A stretch of 64,000 nt of DNA from Euleptes europaea (GCF_029931775.1 NC_079321.1:7532501-7596500); one strand, 5' to 3'. Shown: positions 23,208-34,120, counted from the first letter of the stretch. Notes: generated from the sequence alone by a model not told the origin. Numbers and translations: made by a program.

Positions 23208-24390
23208 GATTTATTTATTGAAAAGGATCTAGGGGTCTTAGCAGACCATACATGAGTCAGCAGAGTGATGCAGTAGCTAAAAAGGCAAATGCAATTTTAG
23301 GCTGTATCAACCAAAGTACAGTGTCCACATCATGCAAAGTGATGGTATTGCGTTACTCTGCTCTGGTTAGACCTCACCTAGAGTATTGTGTTCAGTTTTA
23401 CGCACTGCAATTAAAGAAGGATGTAGACAAGCTGGAACATGTCCAGAGGAGGACAACAAAGATGGTGAGGGGTCTGGAGACCAAGTCCTATGAGGAAAGG
23501 TTGAAGGAGCTGGGTATGTTTAGCCTGAAGAGGAGAAGACTGAGAGGTGATATGATAACCACCTTCAAATACTTGAAGGGCTGTCATAGAAAGGATGGAG
23601 CGGAGTTGTTTTCTGTTGCCCCAGAAGATCAGACCAGAACCAACAGGTTGAAATTAAATCAAAAGAGTTTTTGGCTAAACATTAGGAAGAACTTTCTGAC
23701 AAAGCGGTTTCTTAGTGGAATAGGCTTCCTTGGGAGGTGGTGGGCTCTCCTTCTTTGGAAGTTTTTAAGCAGAGGCTAGACGGCCATGTGTCAGCAATGC
23801 TGATTCTGTGAACTCAGGCAGATCATGAGAGGGATGGCAGGAAGGGTTGCGTCAGTGTTTGGCTCTCGTGGCCCTTTCTTACATGCCCAGGGTAATGCCG
23901 ATCACCACTTTAGGGTCAGGAAGTAATTTTCCTCCAGGCCAGATTGGCCAGGGATCCTGGGTTAGGGTTGCCATCTTCTGGGTATGGAGTAGGAGTCACC
24001 GGGGGGAGGAGGGGAGAAGAAGAAGCAGATTTTGATTCAGTTTAATTCTACCCCTTAAGGAAGAATCAAACTGGCTTACAATCACCTTCCCTTCCCCTCC
24101 CCACAACAGACACCCTGTGAGGTCGGTGGGGCTGAAAGAACTGTGACTAGCCCAAGGTCACCCAGCTGGCTTCATGTGTAGGAGCGGGGACACAAATCCA
24201 GTTCACCAGATTAGCCTCCGCCCCTCTTTTTTCTTCCATCAAACCCGGTTCTCCAGATCAGAGTCCACCACTCCAAACCACCGCTCTTAACCACTACACC
24301 ACGCTGGTAGTTGTGAATTTCTTGCATTGTGCAGGGGGTTGGACTAGATGACCCTGGTGGTCTCTTCTAACTCTTATGTTTCTATTTGTT
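23208..24390 (+). mobile_element. CR1 LINE 3' region, split by SINE-A
   Basis: The longest CR1 piece here. The plus-strand frame gives the RT C-terminus (RPHLEYCVQFYALQLKKDVD, LEHVQRRTTKMVRGLE, KELGMFSLKRRRLRGDMI), then the 3' UTR. SINE-A at 24013-24307 interrupts it before the terminal GGTTGGACTAGATGACCC. Confidence 0.85.
24013..24307 (-). mobile_element. SINE-A inserted in CR1
   Basis: Reverse copy from the GAAGAAGAAGCAG tail to the head ACCACTACACCACGCTGG. Confidence 0.85.
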
Positions 24391-24759
24391 AGTTTCTGGT
24401 CTTCCTTTCCTGTGCTCTAAGCCCCGAGGCAGCGTATAGAAACAGCTGAAAAAGACAGTTAAACGTTACCAGCCTTAAAATATCACTAATGTTAAAAATA
24501 GCAGCGCTAACGAAAGGAAGCGGTTTGTCTTCATGGTTGCTGTACCGCTTGCTGTGGGTTCTTTAAGCACAGGGAAAACTACGACTTGGAAAATGAAGCC
24601 CTGCTGTGAAAAAATCTGTACTATTAATCAGGAGGTGCTATTAATTCAGGGCGCAATTGAGCTCCCCTGTTTGAAACTGCCAAGGAGCTGGGTTCTCTTT
24701 TTCTCACAGCAGAGGTCACTGTTCCATGCCAGTATAATTTGGGATGCTCCACCAGGACA
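24391..24759. other. Unassigned sequence
   Basis: A 77-codon plus-strand frame at 24533-24766 has no recognisable domain. Nothing else. Confidence 0.35.
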
Positions 24760-25178
24760 CATCTGAAATCTCTGGACATCTCTGGGGAAGCATTATAGCA
24801 AATATAAAAACAATAATAAGATTAAGGTAGTAGAAATCCTGTATTCGTGTGATAGTTTAATCTAGAGCAGTAAAGGAGGTATAAAAGTGAAGCATAGTAG
24901 GGTAAGAAGAATTGTATTGTATTTAGTATTACTATTGCTTTGATAGACAGCTTGGAAAGTATTAAGTATTAGTACTGCTTTGATAGACAGCCCGGAAAGT
25001 AGTGGGAATATTGATAAAGGATTTAAGTAGAATTTTGATCAAATGACCAGTAAGACCTGAGCGATTCATTCAAAATGAACTCCCGGAAAGATGGTTTACA
25101 TTGTATGGATGTGAATGGATGTGAATGTTTGTTTGTATGCTATTGGAAATTTTAAATAAAAACTTATTTTAAAAAAAT
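24760..25178 (+). mobile_element. LINE 3' UTR (L1-like?)
   Basis: AT-rich sequence ending TTTTAAATAAAAACTTATTT plus A run, with a duplicated block (TTTGATAGACAGC at 24939 and 24979). It is homologous in reverse to 29265-29530, so it is a dispersed element. The tail suggests a poly(A)-type LINE; the family is unsure. Confidence 0.5.
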
Positions 25179-25334
25179 CTCGGGACATCCCACACCACCA
25201 CCCATTTTTGCATTTTTATTTGACTTCTAAACCGCTCGGTGCCAAGGCTGAGAGAGGGAATGTTTTATTGCGCTGGTGTTCATTTCAATACAAATATCTG
25301 GCAAGCAATGCAAATGCCAAATTTGCCTCTCTCA

Positions 25335-25536
25335 AAACCTCACCTTTCTCCCCAGTGGCAGCCCAGAATGGCTTAAGTCATTCCCCTCTCCTCCATTTTA
25401 ATCCGTACAACAACCCTGTGAGGTAGGCGAGGCTGAGAGTGTGTGACCGGCCTAAGATCTCCCAGCAAGCTTCCATGGCAAAGTGGGGATTCGAACCTGG
25501 GTCTCCCAGATCCTAATCTAACACTCTAATCATGAA
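25335..25536 (-). mobile_element. SINE-C
   Basis: Reverse copy: CAACAACCCTGTGAGGTAGG, then GGGGATTCGAACCTGGGTCT with the B box, up to CTAACACTCTAATC. Confidence 0.8.
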
Positions 25537-25566
25537 AATAAACAAAAAAAGGGGAGGGGTGGAGAT

Positions 25567-25740
25567 AGGGTTGCCAACTGCCAGGTACTAGCAGGAGATC
25601 TGCTAATACAACTGATCTCCAGCTGATAGAGATCAGCTCACCTGGAGAAAAATGGCTGCTTTGGCTATTGGACTCTATGGCACTGAAGTCCCTCCCCTCC
25701 CCAAACCCTGCTCTCCTCAGGCTCTGCCCCCCAAATCTCC
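25567..25740 (+). mobile_element. MITE-1, 3'-truncated
   Basis: Runs from TAGGGTTGCCAACTGCCAGG to GCCCCCCAAATCTCCC; the 3' terminal repeat is missing. Confidence 0.75.
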
Positions 25741-26637
25741 CTGCATAAATGGCTTGCCTGGGTCCCAGCGGCTAAGTATCTTTCCTGTAAGGAAAGCTTC
25801 AGAATTTGGGACAATTGAGTTTAGTGAGGGAGAGCTTCTTCGCACAGAGCTAATTATGTTATAATTGTAATTAAAGTTACAATCAATTCCCAACAGATAT
25901 GGTTTTGTTAAGCACTAGCTGAAATGGTTTTCGGAAACGCTTATTCCCTGCAAATTTGTCTAAAGCTAACAATAGGTATTAACTATGACGATTAGAAACA
26001 TGAACCTTGATAAACGCGCTGAATAGAAGACCAATGGTGTGAAAATGGAAAACCTACTATGAATATGCAAATCGTTAACTTTTTTATGTTTAATAAATAT
26101 TCTAATAATTTAGCAATATAGTATAGTTACAATAAATAACCAATATGTGGAGAGATATATAGATATTTAATTTAATGAAAATGTTATAAGCTGTTATAGA
26201 TGCATAAAATATGAGAAAGAAAATATCAAATGTCTGATTCCATCTTTAAATATATTAATGTAGTTAACACTTTGAAAGGCTTTAAAATACTGATAAACAT
26301 AACAAGAAAGTGTAGTTTAGAAGGGGTGACAACATATTATAAAATGTAACAGATAGCAAATTTAGATTTAAAAGAGGCACGCTTGATTTTATGTTTTGTA
26401 ATGTCTTTTAGGTATGTTAGTGTTATTGTACGTTTGTATAATGTATTCTCTTTGGGGGGGGGGAATCTTTAAGGGAAAAGAAACGTGAACCTCCACATTT
26501 AGTATACCTCTGATTGTCAATTCATGGGCATCGTGGGGCTAGCCTGAAAAATGGTTATTATGCATGGCTCATGCTTTCCAGAAGTATCAGTCGGGTCACT
26601 TTAGCGGGGAATGCTGGATTAGATGTTCTGATCGAAG
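25741..26637. other. AT-rich sequence, possibly an old LINE 3' UTR
   Basis: About 900 bases, very AT-rich from 25860 to 26440, with a G run at 26452. It resembles LINE UTR sequence in composition but no family motif is certain. Confidence 0.3.
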
Positions 26638-26897
26638 GGGATGGGTCGTAGCTCAGTGGTAGAGTACATTATTTTTCAGCGCATGAACACATGGAGCTGC
26701 CTTATACTGAATCAGACCCTGGGTCCATCAAAGTCAGTATTGTCTCCTCAGACAAGCAGCAGCTCTCCAGGGTCTCAGGCGGAGGTCTTTCACACCACCT
26801 ACTTGCCTAGTTCCTTTAAATGGAGATGCCGGGGATTGAACCTGGGACCTTCTGCATGCCAAGCAGATGCTCTACCACTGAGCCACAGCCCCTCCCC
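26638..26897. mobile_element. SINE-B pair, head to head
   Basis: A plus-strand head scrap (GTAGCTCAGTGGTAGAGTAC) at 26638-26680 abuts a full reverse SINE-B at 26682-26897 (GGAGCTGCCTTATACTGAAT ... GGGATTGAACCTGGGACCTT ... CTCTACCACTGAGCCACAGC). Confidence 0.8.
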
Positions 26898-26902
26898 AAC
26901 TT

Positions 26903-27241
26903 ACTTCACTCATGCCTGGACTTTCTCCCCAACGGGGACCCAAAGTAGTTTACATTGTTCTCCTTTCCTTCATTTTATCCACATAACAACTTTATAAGAT
27001 ACAGGGTTGCCTGCTTTTGCAACTGATCTCCAGCCAACAGAGATCAGTTCACTCGGAGAAAATGCCCGCTTTGCCAATTGGGCTCTATGGCATTGAAGTC
27101 CCTCCCCTCCCTAAACCCCACCCTCTTCACGCTCTGCCCCCAAAACCTCCCGCTGGTGGCAAAGAGGGACCTGGCAATCCTAATAAGGTAGGCTAGGCTG
27201 AGAGAGTGTGACTGGCCCAAGGTCACCCAGCAAGCTGGATC
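26903..27241 (-). mobile_element. SINE-C split by MITE-1
   Basis: SINE-C body (TTTCTCCCCAACGGGGACCC ... CATAACAACTTTATAAGAT) resumes after the MITE with GGTAGGCTAGGCTGAGAGAG. Confidence 0.75.
27002..27182 (+). mobile_element. MITE-1 in SINE-C, 8-bp target duplication
   Basis: Flanked by ATAAGATA (26994-27001) and ATAAGGTA (27183-27190), 7 of 8 identical. It has an internal deletion after the first bases. Confidence 0.8.
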
Positions 27242-27372
27242 AAACCAGTGAGGGTCCATCTAGTCCAGCATCCTGCCTCACACCAGTGGCCAACCAGTTC
27301 CTCTGGAGGGCCAACAACCAGGGCATAGAGGCCGAGGCCTTCATAAGAACATCAGAAGAGCCCTGCTGGCAA
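27238..27372 (-). mobile_element. CR1 3' UTR fragment
   Basis: GTGGCCAACCAGTTCCTCTG and ATAGAGGCCGAGGCCTTCAT, the reverse of the tandem unit seen at 17020-17726. Confidence 0.7.
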
Positions 27373-27631
27373 CCCTGACCATACGGTATGCAGCTGATGT
27401 AACTTCTGTTTAATTCGGACGTAAAGATTGCAAAGCTTCACAACAACAAACAAAATACAGACTAACAGCCAATTAATAAAAACAAAATCCCCCTTGCCAG
27501 TAATCACTATAAGAAATTCTTATGCATGGAAATCAATGTATTGTTGTATGGAAAAGCTGGCGTCCTCCAGAAGCAAGTTACCTGTTGCTTCTGCTCCCCA
27601 CCCCCACAACCACTCTGGGAAGATTCAGAAG

Positions 27632-28229
27632 GTGGCCACCTCTGGAGATTTTGGGGGTGGAGTCTGGGGAGAGCAGGGCTTGTGGAGGGGAGGAACTTCA
27701 GTGGGGTATGATGACATGCAGTCCGCCTTCCAAAGCAGTCATTTTGTCCAGGGAAACTGGTCTCTGTTGCCTGGAGATCAGTTGTAATCCCAGGAGATCT
27801 CCAGCCTCTGGAGTGCTCCTTCCCTGGAGGTTTTTAAGCGGAGGCTAGATGGCCATCTGTCAGCAATGCTGATTCTATGACCTTAGGCAGTTCATGAGAG
27901 GGAGGGCATCTTGGCCATCTTCTGGGCATGGAGTAGGGGTTGCTGGGGGTGTGTGGGAGAGGTAGTTGTGAATTTCCTGCATTGTGCAGGGGGGTGGACT
28001 AGATGACCCTGGTGGTCCCTTCCAGGGTGAAAACGCACAGTCGCTTTAGCCTCCTTTATTCCCTGTTTCAGCCAGGATTCAGCCAGGATCGAACTCATGC
28101 GTTTTCGCCAAACATGCATTCAGTCTTGGCTGAATCCTGGCTGAAACGGGGAATAAAGGAGGCTAAAGCAACCATGCATTTTTGCCCTATGATTCTATGA
28201 AAGCCACCACCTGGATGTTGGCAACCGTA
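27632..28229 (-). mobile_element. MITE-1 split by CR1, itself split by MITE-4
   Basis: MITE-1 reverse copy at 27632-27806 resumes at 28200-28229 (CCACCACCTGGATGTTGGCA). Between them CR1 runs 27808-28199, and MITE-4 sits within the CR1 terminus. Three insertions, youngest innermost. Confidence 0.75.
28025..28187. mobile_element. MITE-4 with ~70-bp inverted repeats
   Basis: 163 bp, almost wholly inverted repeat: GGGTGAAAACGCACAGTCGC ... against GGGCAAAAATGCATGGTTGC (reverse), both followed by TTTAGCCTCCTTTATTCCC. It splits the CR1 end between CCCTTCCA and TATGATTCTATG. Confidence 0.8.
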
Positions 28230-28704
28230 AGATTGCACCGTTTTTTCCTTATATGGAATAGCCCAACTTTTCAGCCCCCCGGGGGCTCAGGGTTACACTT
28301 AGATCATGTAGGATGTGGTTTACTATGACGGGGAAGCCATTCTAAGAAATGTCTGTTACTACTTCCTTAAAATTGAGCCTGGGTCTAGCACTAGTGTGAG
28401 TAACTTCACAGTGTCTGTTTAGAGAGAAAGTAAACCCTTCGTGCTGTAGAAAGAATGTGCCTGACAGCAAAGAGGAAGCTTCCAAGAGAAAATCCACATT
28501 TGAATATCTCCTTCCATAAATAGATGATGTACAATCATAAAGAGGAAATGAAACTTTGCATGTATTATCAACACAAGACATTTAGGAATTAGGGACGGGA
28601 CACAGAAATGTTATTTGCATTCGGGTGCTGCTTATTTAGTGTGTTTGTGTGTGTTTTAATTGTTTGGATTCATATCATTGGGCATACTTTGGGGTTCATT
28701 AAAT
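28230..28704. other. Unassigned sequence
   Basis: No family recognised and no coding signal. Confidence 0.35.
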
Positions 28705-28963
28705 AGGGTTGCCAGCTCTGGGTTGGGAAACATCTGTAGATTTTGGAGGTGAAGTAGGGTTGCCAACCTCCAGCTATCGGCTGGAGATCTCCCGCTATTA
28801 CAACTGATCTCCAGCCGACAGAGATCAGTTCACCTGGAGAAAATGGCCGCTTTGGCAATTGGACTCTATGGCATTGAAGTCCCTCCCCTCCCCAAACCCC
28901 ACCCTCCTCAGGCTCCATCCCCAAAATCTCCTGGTATTTCCCAACCTGGAGCTGGCAACCCTA
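28705..28963. mobile_element. MITE-1 fragment followed by a full MITE-1
   Basis: A reverse 5' scrap (28705-28754) abuts a complete plus copy (28755-28963, 209 bp). No target duplication is seen. A further MITE start (AGGGTTGCTAACCTCCAG) lies at 29000-29018. Confidence 0.8.
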
Positions 28964-29092
28964 CTCATTAAAAAGGAGCTGGCTTCCTCCTTCTTGTTTA
29001 GGGTTGCTAACCTCCAGCAAAGAACCTCCGAAACAATCAAGAAATATTTTTTTTAAAGTACCAAAATACAAAATCAAGTATTCTACAGTCTT

Positions 29093-29191
29093 TATGTGCG
29101 TGTGTGTGTGTGTGTATATATGTATGTATATATATAAAATGCTCAAAAACATACAAACATACACACATACCTACCTCAGTCATCCATATAT

Positions 29192-29233
<42 letters not shown>

Positions 29234-29263
29234 CACATACACACACACACACACACATACACA
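29093..29263. repeat. Composite microsatellite (TG)n-(TA)n-(CA)n
   Basis: TG repeats, TATATA runs and CA repeats alternate, making an inverted-repeat-rich simple sequence that reads open in several frames but is not coding. Confidence 0.9.
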
Positions 29264-29264
29264 A

Positions 29265-29530
29265 TGTGAACCGTCTTTCAGGGAGTTCATTTTGAATTAG
29301 TACTCATGTCGAACTAAACATTTATTTCATCATTAGTCTACTTAAATCCAGTATCCATGTTTACTTTCCAAGCTGACTATAAAAGTTATACTTAATATTT
29401 AATACTTAATACAGTTCTTGTTTTGCAATCTATTCTTCACTTTTATTCATCTGCTACTCTAGACTTGACTGTTACATAAACACAATATTTCAGCTACTTT
29501 GATATTAGGATTCTTACATCTATTACTATA
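29265..29530 (-). mobile_element. LINE 3' UTR relative of 24760-25178
   Basis: Shares GGGAGTTCATTTTGAAT, TCTACTTAAATCC and CTTTCCAAGCTG blocks in the same order with the reverse complement of 24760-25178. Confidence 0.5.
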
Positions 29531-29547
29531 TCTCCACCCTTCTTTAC

Positions 29548-29810
29548 TGTGTGTGTGTGTTAAGTGCAGTCAAGTCGCTTCCGACTCATGGTGACCCTAT
29601 GAATGAAAGTCCTCCAAAATGTCCTATCTTTGACAGCCTTGCTCAGATCTTGCAAACTGAGGGCTGTGGCTTCCTTTATTGAGTCAATCCATCTCTTGCT
29701 GGGTCTTCCTCTTTTCCTGCTGCCCTCAACTTTTTCTAGCATGACTCTTTTCCAGTGACTCTTGTCGTCTCATGATGTGACCAAAATAGCCTCAGTTTAG
29801 TCATTTTAGC
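29548..29810 (-). mobile_element. BovB-type RTE 3' end
   Basis: Starts at the tail (GTGTGTTAAGTGCAGTCAAG) and runs back through GAGTCAATCCATCTCTTGCT to CTCAGTTTAGTCATTTTAGC. Confidence 0.85.
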
Positions 29811-29875
29811 CTTCTTTACTAATACTACTAAATTCTAATTTCTACTTCTTCTGAAATTCTTCCATCATTCTAAAG

Positions 29876-30172
29876 TAAGTAAGTAAAGGTCCCCTGTGCA
29901 AGCACCAGGTCATTCCTGACCCATGGGGTGACGTCACATCCCGACGTTTCCAAGGCAGACTTTGTTTGCGGGGTGGTTTGCCAGTGCCTTCCCCAGCCAT
30001 CTTCCCTTTCCCCCCAGCAAGCTGGGTACTCATTTTACCGACCTCGGAAGGATGGAAGGCTGAGTCAACCTTGAGCCGGCTACCTGAAACTGACTTCCGT
30101 TGGGATCGAACTCAGGTTGTGAGCAGAGCTTTTGACTGCAGTACTGCAGCTTAACACTCTGCGCCACGGGGC
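29876..30172 (-). mobile_element. Sauria SINE, full length
   Basis: Intact from GTAAAGGTCCCCTGTGCAAG to CTCTGCGCCACGGGGCTC, close to the family consensus and so probably young. Confidence 0.9.
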
Positions 30173-30528
30173 TCCTTTCTACCATCCATCATTCTACCAT
30201 TCACCAAATTGGATAATCTAGAAGTATTCTACAGTTTTAGTGGTGTTTTCCAGCCCAATGCTGACAAGGGCCGTGCAGTCAGACATTGCTCTTTCTCTGA
30301 CAGGCCTGCTTCCTGGAGTGATGCTGAAGTACCCTACTTTATTGAGCTGTGGAGACATATTCCGGTCAAAAGTGAATTCTCCACAGAGCCTGGTAGCGCA
30401 GAGCAGTTTCCATGGATTCCTCAGTGAATGTTTGCTGCCAGTCTCTATAAAAAATTTCCTTTCAGAGTTGAGACAAAACAAAACAACAGCCATGGAGTTA
30501 CAGGAAGATGGCCGTGACAGAGCTAGAA
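30173..30528. other. Unassigned sequence
   Basis: A 107-codon plus frame and a longer minus frame overlap here; neither has a domain signature and the second runs into SINE-A. Confidence 0.35.
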
Positions 30529-30529
30529 C

Positions 30530-31013
30530 GGAAGAAGAAGAAGAGTTGGTTTTTATATGCTGACTTTCTCTACCACTTAAGGGGGAATCAAACCGGCTTA
30601 CAATCACCTTCCCTTCCCCTCCCCACAACAAACACCCTGTGAGGTAGGTGGGGCTCAGAGATGTGACTAGCCCAAGGTCACCCAGCTGGCTTTGTGTGTA
30701 GGAGTGGGGAAACAAATCCTGCTATTACAACTGATCTGCAGCCAATAGAGATCAGTTCCCCTGGAGAAAATGGTCGCTTTGGCAATTGGACTCTATGGTA
30801 TTGAAGTCCCTCCCCTCCCCAAACCCCACCCTCCTCAGCCCCCAAAATCTCCCGCCAGTGGCGAAGAAGGACCTGGCAACCCTACTCAGCCGGGCGTAAT
30901 GCCACAGAGTCCACCCTCCAAAGCAGCCATTTCTGCCAAGGGAACTGATCTTGGTTATCTGGAGATCAGTCTTAATAGCAAGAGATCTCCAGGTGCCACA
31001 ACGAGGTTGGGAA
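30530..31013. mobile_element. SINE-A (reverse), then two MITE-1 pieces
   Basis: SINE-A 30530-30716; plus-orientation MITE-1 30717-30883, lacking its 5' end; reverse MITE-1 30884-31013. Confidence 0.75.
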
Positions 31014-31182
31014 ACTGAACTGTGAACCAGTGTGGTGTATCAATCAATACCTTTACTGGCATATTGGTTTCAATAACAATCGTATAAAAGGATATCCAAT
31101 AATAAAATATACAACAAATAAATCCATTTTAGTTCTTGGTAGCCATTGGGTAAGTTACGCTTAGTTCCTCGAATTCTCAAGT

Positions 31183-31263
31183 GTGGTGTGGTGGTTACAG
31201 TTTCAGGCTAGGATTTGGGTGACCTCAGTCCGAATCCTCATTCTGCCATGGAAGCTTTCTGGG
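31183..31263 (+). mobile_element. SINE-C head
   Basis: GTGTGGTGTGGTGGTTACAG and CAGTCCGAATCCTC; it is cut off where MITE-1 starts. Bases 31030-31160 carry an AT-rich stretch with ATACCTTTACTGGCATATTG. Confidence 0.65.
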
Positions 31264-32134
31264 TAGGGTTGCCAACCTCCAGGTGGTCACAAAAATGCAA
31301 AACTTGGGCTGCAATATGGATTAACCTCCAGGTGGTGGCTGGAGATCTCCCACTAGTACAACTGATCTCCTGGTAGGGCTGCCAGCCTCCAGGTACTAGC
31401 TGGAGATCTCCTGATATTACAAGTGATCTCAGCCGATAGAGATCAGTCCACCTGGAGAAAATGGCCGCTTTGGCAATTGGACTGTATGGCATTGAAGTCC
31501 CTCGCCAGTAACAAGAGGCAGATACACCAATACCCCTTATGAGGAGAGACTCTGCTCTTGTTCCAAAAAACAACCTGAATCGGTAGCCCATATCCTTCCG
31601 CATTGTGAATTACATTGTTTAGCAAGAGAGAAATATATGAAACCCTTCCTAAAAGAGTCGAGCTCAAACTGATGTGAGGCTTGTACGTTACTTACTGAAT
31701 GACTGTAATACTCGTGTGACTTGGTCGGTAGCCAGATTCCTTGAAGTTTCATTAGGAACATCGTACTAAATGGGCCTTCCCACCGGCGTGCTTTATTTGA
31801 CGATGCAAAATTGCCAATATTCTAGATATCGTGGTCTTTTGATTGGTAAATTTTAAGTAGAATTTGTTATGATTATGCCAATAAAGGTTAAAAAAAACAA
31901 ACAAAAAAAACACCCTCGCCCTCGTCAGGCCCCATCCCAAAAAACCTCCAGATATTTTCCAACCCAGAACTGGCGACCCTATCTTCAGGAAATAGAGATC
32001 AGTTCACCTGGATAAAATGGCCGCTTTGGAAGGTGGACTCTGTGGTATTATATCCCACTGAAGTCCCTCCCCTCCCCAAACCCTCCCCTCCTCAGGCTCC
32101 ACCCTCCAAATCTCCAAGTGTTTCCCAACCCGGA
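31264..32134 (+). mobile_element. Nested stack: MITE-1 > MITE-1 > LINE
   Basis: The outer MITE-1 (31264-31373 and 31982-about 32134) contains a second MITE-1 (31374-31981), which contains a LINE (31507-31912). Flanks of the inner MITE, TCTCCTGG / TCTTCAGG, agree at 6 of 8. The outer copy also has a 35-base insert at about 31286-31320 between two copies of AACCTCCAGGTGGT. Confidence 0.75.
31507..31912 (+). mobile_element. LINE 3' end (family unsure), 8-bp target duplication
   Basis: The frame reads PESVAHILPHCE, the CCHC-like end of a non-LTR reverse transcriptase, and the sequence ends ATGCCAATAAAGGTTAAAAA. CCCTCGCC is duplicated at 31499-31506 and 31913-31920. Confidence 0.6.
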
Positions 32135-32402
32135 AAGCCACCCGATCTGGACAGTCCCTCTCCTTCCTGGCTTCTAAAAAACAATTGAGCACAGTCAGGG
32201 CTGGCCGTGCTTCTTGGAAGGAGAAAGGAAACCACCACCATCCCTGAAACAGATGTAGCAACGGGGTCATGTTTCACAACGTCAAAATCCAAAGAAGAGG
32301 AACCATGAGGAGTCATCCCTTTCCACCTGCGGCCGGAAGCGGTCTCATTCCTATATATCGGTTGAAAACCAAAAACGTCAAGGAAGGATGTGTGGTCTCA
32401 AT

Positions 32403-32564
32403 GGGCACTTTCACACAGCCCAAATAATGCACTCTCAATCCACTTTCAATGCACTTTGCAGGTGGATTTTACTGTGTGAACTGGCAAAATCCGCTTGCAA
32501 ACTATCTTTAAGGTGCACTGAAAGTGGATTGGAAGTGCATTATTTGGGCTGTGTGAAAGTGCCC
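32403..32564. mobile_element. MITE-5 with ~30-bp inverted repeats
   Basis: 162 bp beginning GGGCACTTTCACACAGCCC and ending in its exact reverse complement, with CAAATAATGCACT continuing the repeat. A partial relative is at 45570-45651. Confidence 0.8.
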
Positions 32565-32633
32565 AAAATCTCTGGAGTTACTCTGTGGCTAGGACACATT
32601 CAGTAGTTATCTGCCTTGAGGATGCAAAATTAG

Positions 32634-32841
32634 TAGGGTTACCAACCTCCATGTAATAGCAGAAGATCTCCTGCTATTACAACTGATCTCCAGCCGATAG
32701 AGATCAGTTCACCTGGAGAGAAAGGCTGCTTTGGCAATTGGACTCTATGGCATTGAAGTCCCTCCCCTCCCTAAATCCCACCCTCCTCAGGCCCCTCCCC
32801 AAAATCTCCCGCCAATGGTGAAGAGGGACCTGGCAACCCTA
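32634..32841 (+). mobile_element. MITE-1, full length, perfect 8-bp target duplication
   Basis: 208 bp, TAGGGTTACC to GGCAACCCTA, flanked by AAAATTAG at 32626-32633 and 32842-32849. This is the clearest evidence that the family is hAT-type (8-bp duplication). Confidence 0.95.
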
Positions 32842-33032
32842 AAAATTAGAGACCTACCTCGAGAAACAATTCTGGTTTTAAAGAAAGGGTTTAATTATGC
32901 CTGATACCGATAGCAGCGCTTCTTAGGAAGCTGATGTTTTCATTCTCGTAAATAGTTATTTTTTTTACCAAGTGTTAACTTTAATTGTGTTGTGCATTAT
33001 CTAGAGCACAGGGAGAAATGGAATTTTTTTTG

Positions 33033-33092
33033 GTTTATTTAAATATTTATAGCCCGCCTTTCTCCCTGGGACTCAAGACAGATTACAAAGCG
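33033..33092 (-). mobile_element. SINE-C 3' piece
   Basis: TTTATAGCCCGCCTTTCTCC, as in SINE-C tails. From 33093 to 33317 nothing further is recognised apart from short CAGGTCAGG repeats. Confidence 0.5.
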
Positions 33093-33317
33093 GGTGTCCG
33101 GAATGCTGGCAGAGACAAGGGCCAGAGGCAGGTAGCGTAATCAGGAAAAATGTCCAAGGTCAGGTCAGGTACCATGCTGTTCGAGTCCAACGTCTAAGCA
33201 GAGGGGTAATCCGAATTCAAGGGCAGGTTCAGTTCCCAGGTCAGGGCAGCAGAGGTCCAGGAGTCCAGAGAACTAGGACGTTGGGTCATCTGCTGAAGCT
33301 GGAGGACGAGAGATCCA

Positions 33318-33590
33318 AAACAGATAAAAGGAAGTCTTTCTTCACACAATGCAGAGTTAAATTGTGGAACTCCCTGCCCCAGGAGGTGGGGATGGCTGCC
33401 AACTTGGAAGGCTTGAAGAGGGGAGTGGACATGTTCATGTGAGGCATCCCTATTCTCTCCAGGATCAGAGGACCGTGCCTATGACATTAGGTGCTGTGGA
33501 ACGCTGGCCAGATGGTGCTGCTGCAGTTGTCTTGTTTGTGGGCTTCCTGGAGGCACCTGGTTGGCCACTGCGTGAACAGACGGCTGGGCT
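33318..33590 (+). mobile_element. CR1-type LINE 3' end
   Basis: ATTGTGGAACTCCCTGCCCC, GGAGTGGACATGTTCATG and the GGCTTCCTGGAGGCACCTGG UTR. Confidence 0.8.
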
Positions 33591-33762
33591 ACCGTAGAGT
33601 TTTTGCCCAAATACCAGAGCATCTCCACATGATGTCTCTTCCAGTGCATGCCAGAAGTGATTTTGATGCATCGCTGGCAACAGGGGCCTAGGCCTCAGCT
33701 TGCTGCCAGCAAGTTCCTCCCCACCCACCCGCCGGTTGTGAGGGGATACCTATCAACCCTAT
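33588..33762 (+). mobile_element. MITE-2 fragment
   Basis: Shares GTTTTTGCCCAAATACCAGA and AGTGCATGCCAGAAGTGA with the full MITE-2 at 6292-6714 (part in reverse) and ends CTATCAACCCTA. Confidence 0.6.
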
Positions 33763-33765
33763 GTC

Positions 33766-34120
33766 AGACTAGGATCTGGGAGACCTGTTTTCGAATGCCC
33801 ATTCTGCCAGAGAAGATTCCTTGGTCACTTTAAGCCAGTCACACTCTCAGCCTAACCTACTTCACACATAGGGTTGCCAGATCCCTCTTTGCCACCAACG
33901 GGAGGTTTTTGGGGCGAAGCCTGAGGAGGGGGGGGCTTGGGGAGGGGAGGGACTTCAATGCCATAGAGTCCAATTGCCAAAACGGCCATTTTCTCCAGAG
34001 GAACTGATCTCTATCAGCTGGAGATCAATTGTAACAGCAGATCTCCAGCTAGTACCTGGAGGTTGGCAACCCTTACCCAGTTGCGATGAGGACAAAAATG
34101 GAGGAGAGAACGTTGTAAGC
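33766..34120 (+). mobile_element. SINE-C split by MITE-1
   Basis: SINE-C head (CAGACTAGGATCTGGGAGAC) to 33868; MITE-1 reverse copy 33869-34074; SINE-C resumes with GTTGCGATGAGGACAAAA. Confidence 0.75.

Noticed and set aside
29000-29060. A sixth PLE-type insertion after CCTCCAG
   Set aside because: The MITE start is followed by foreign sequence, but no far-side duplication or MITE remainder can be found.
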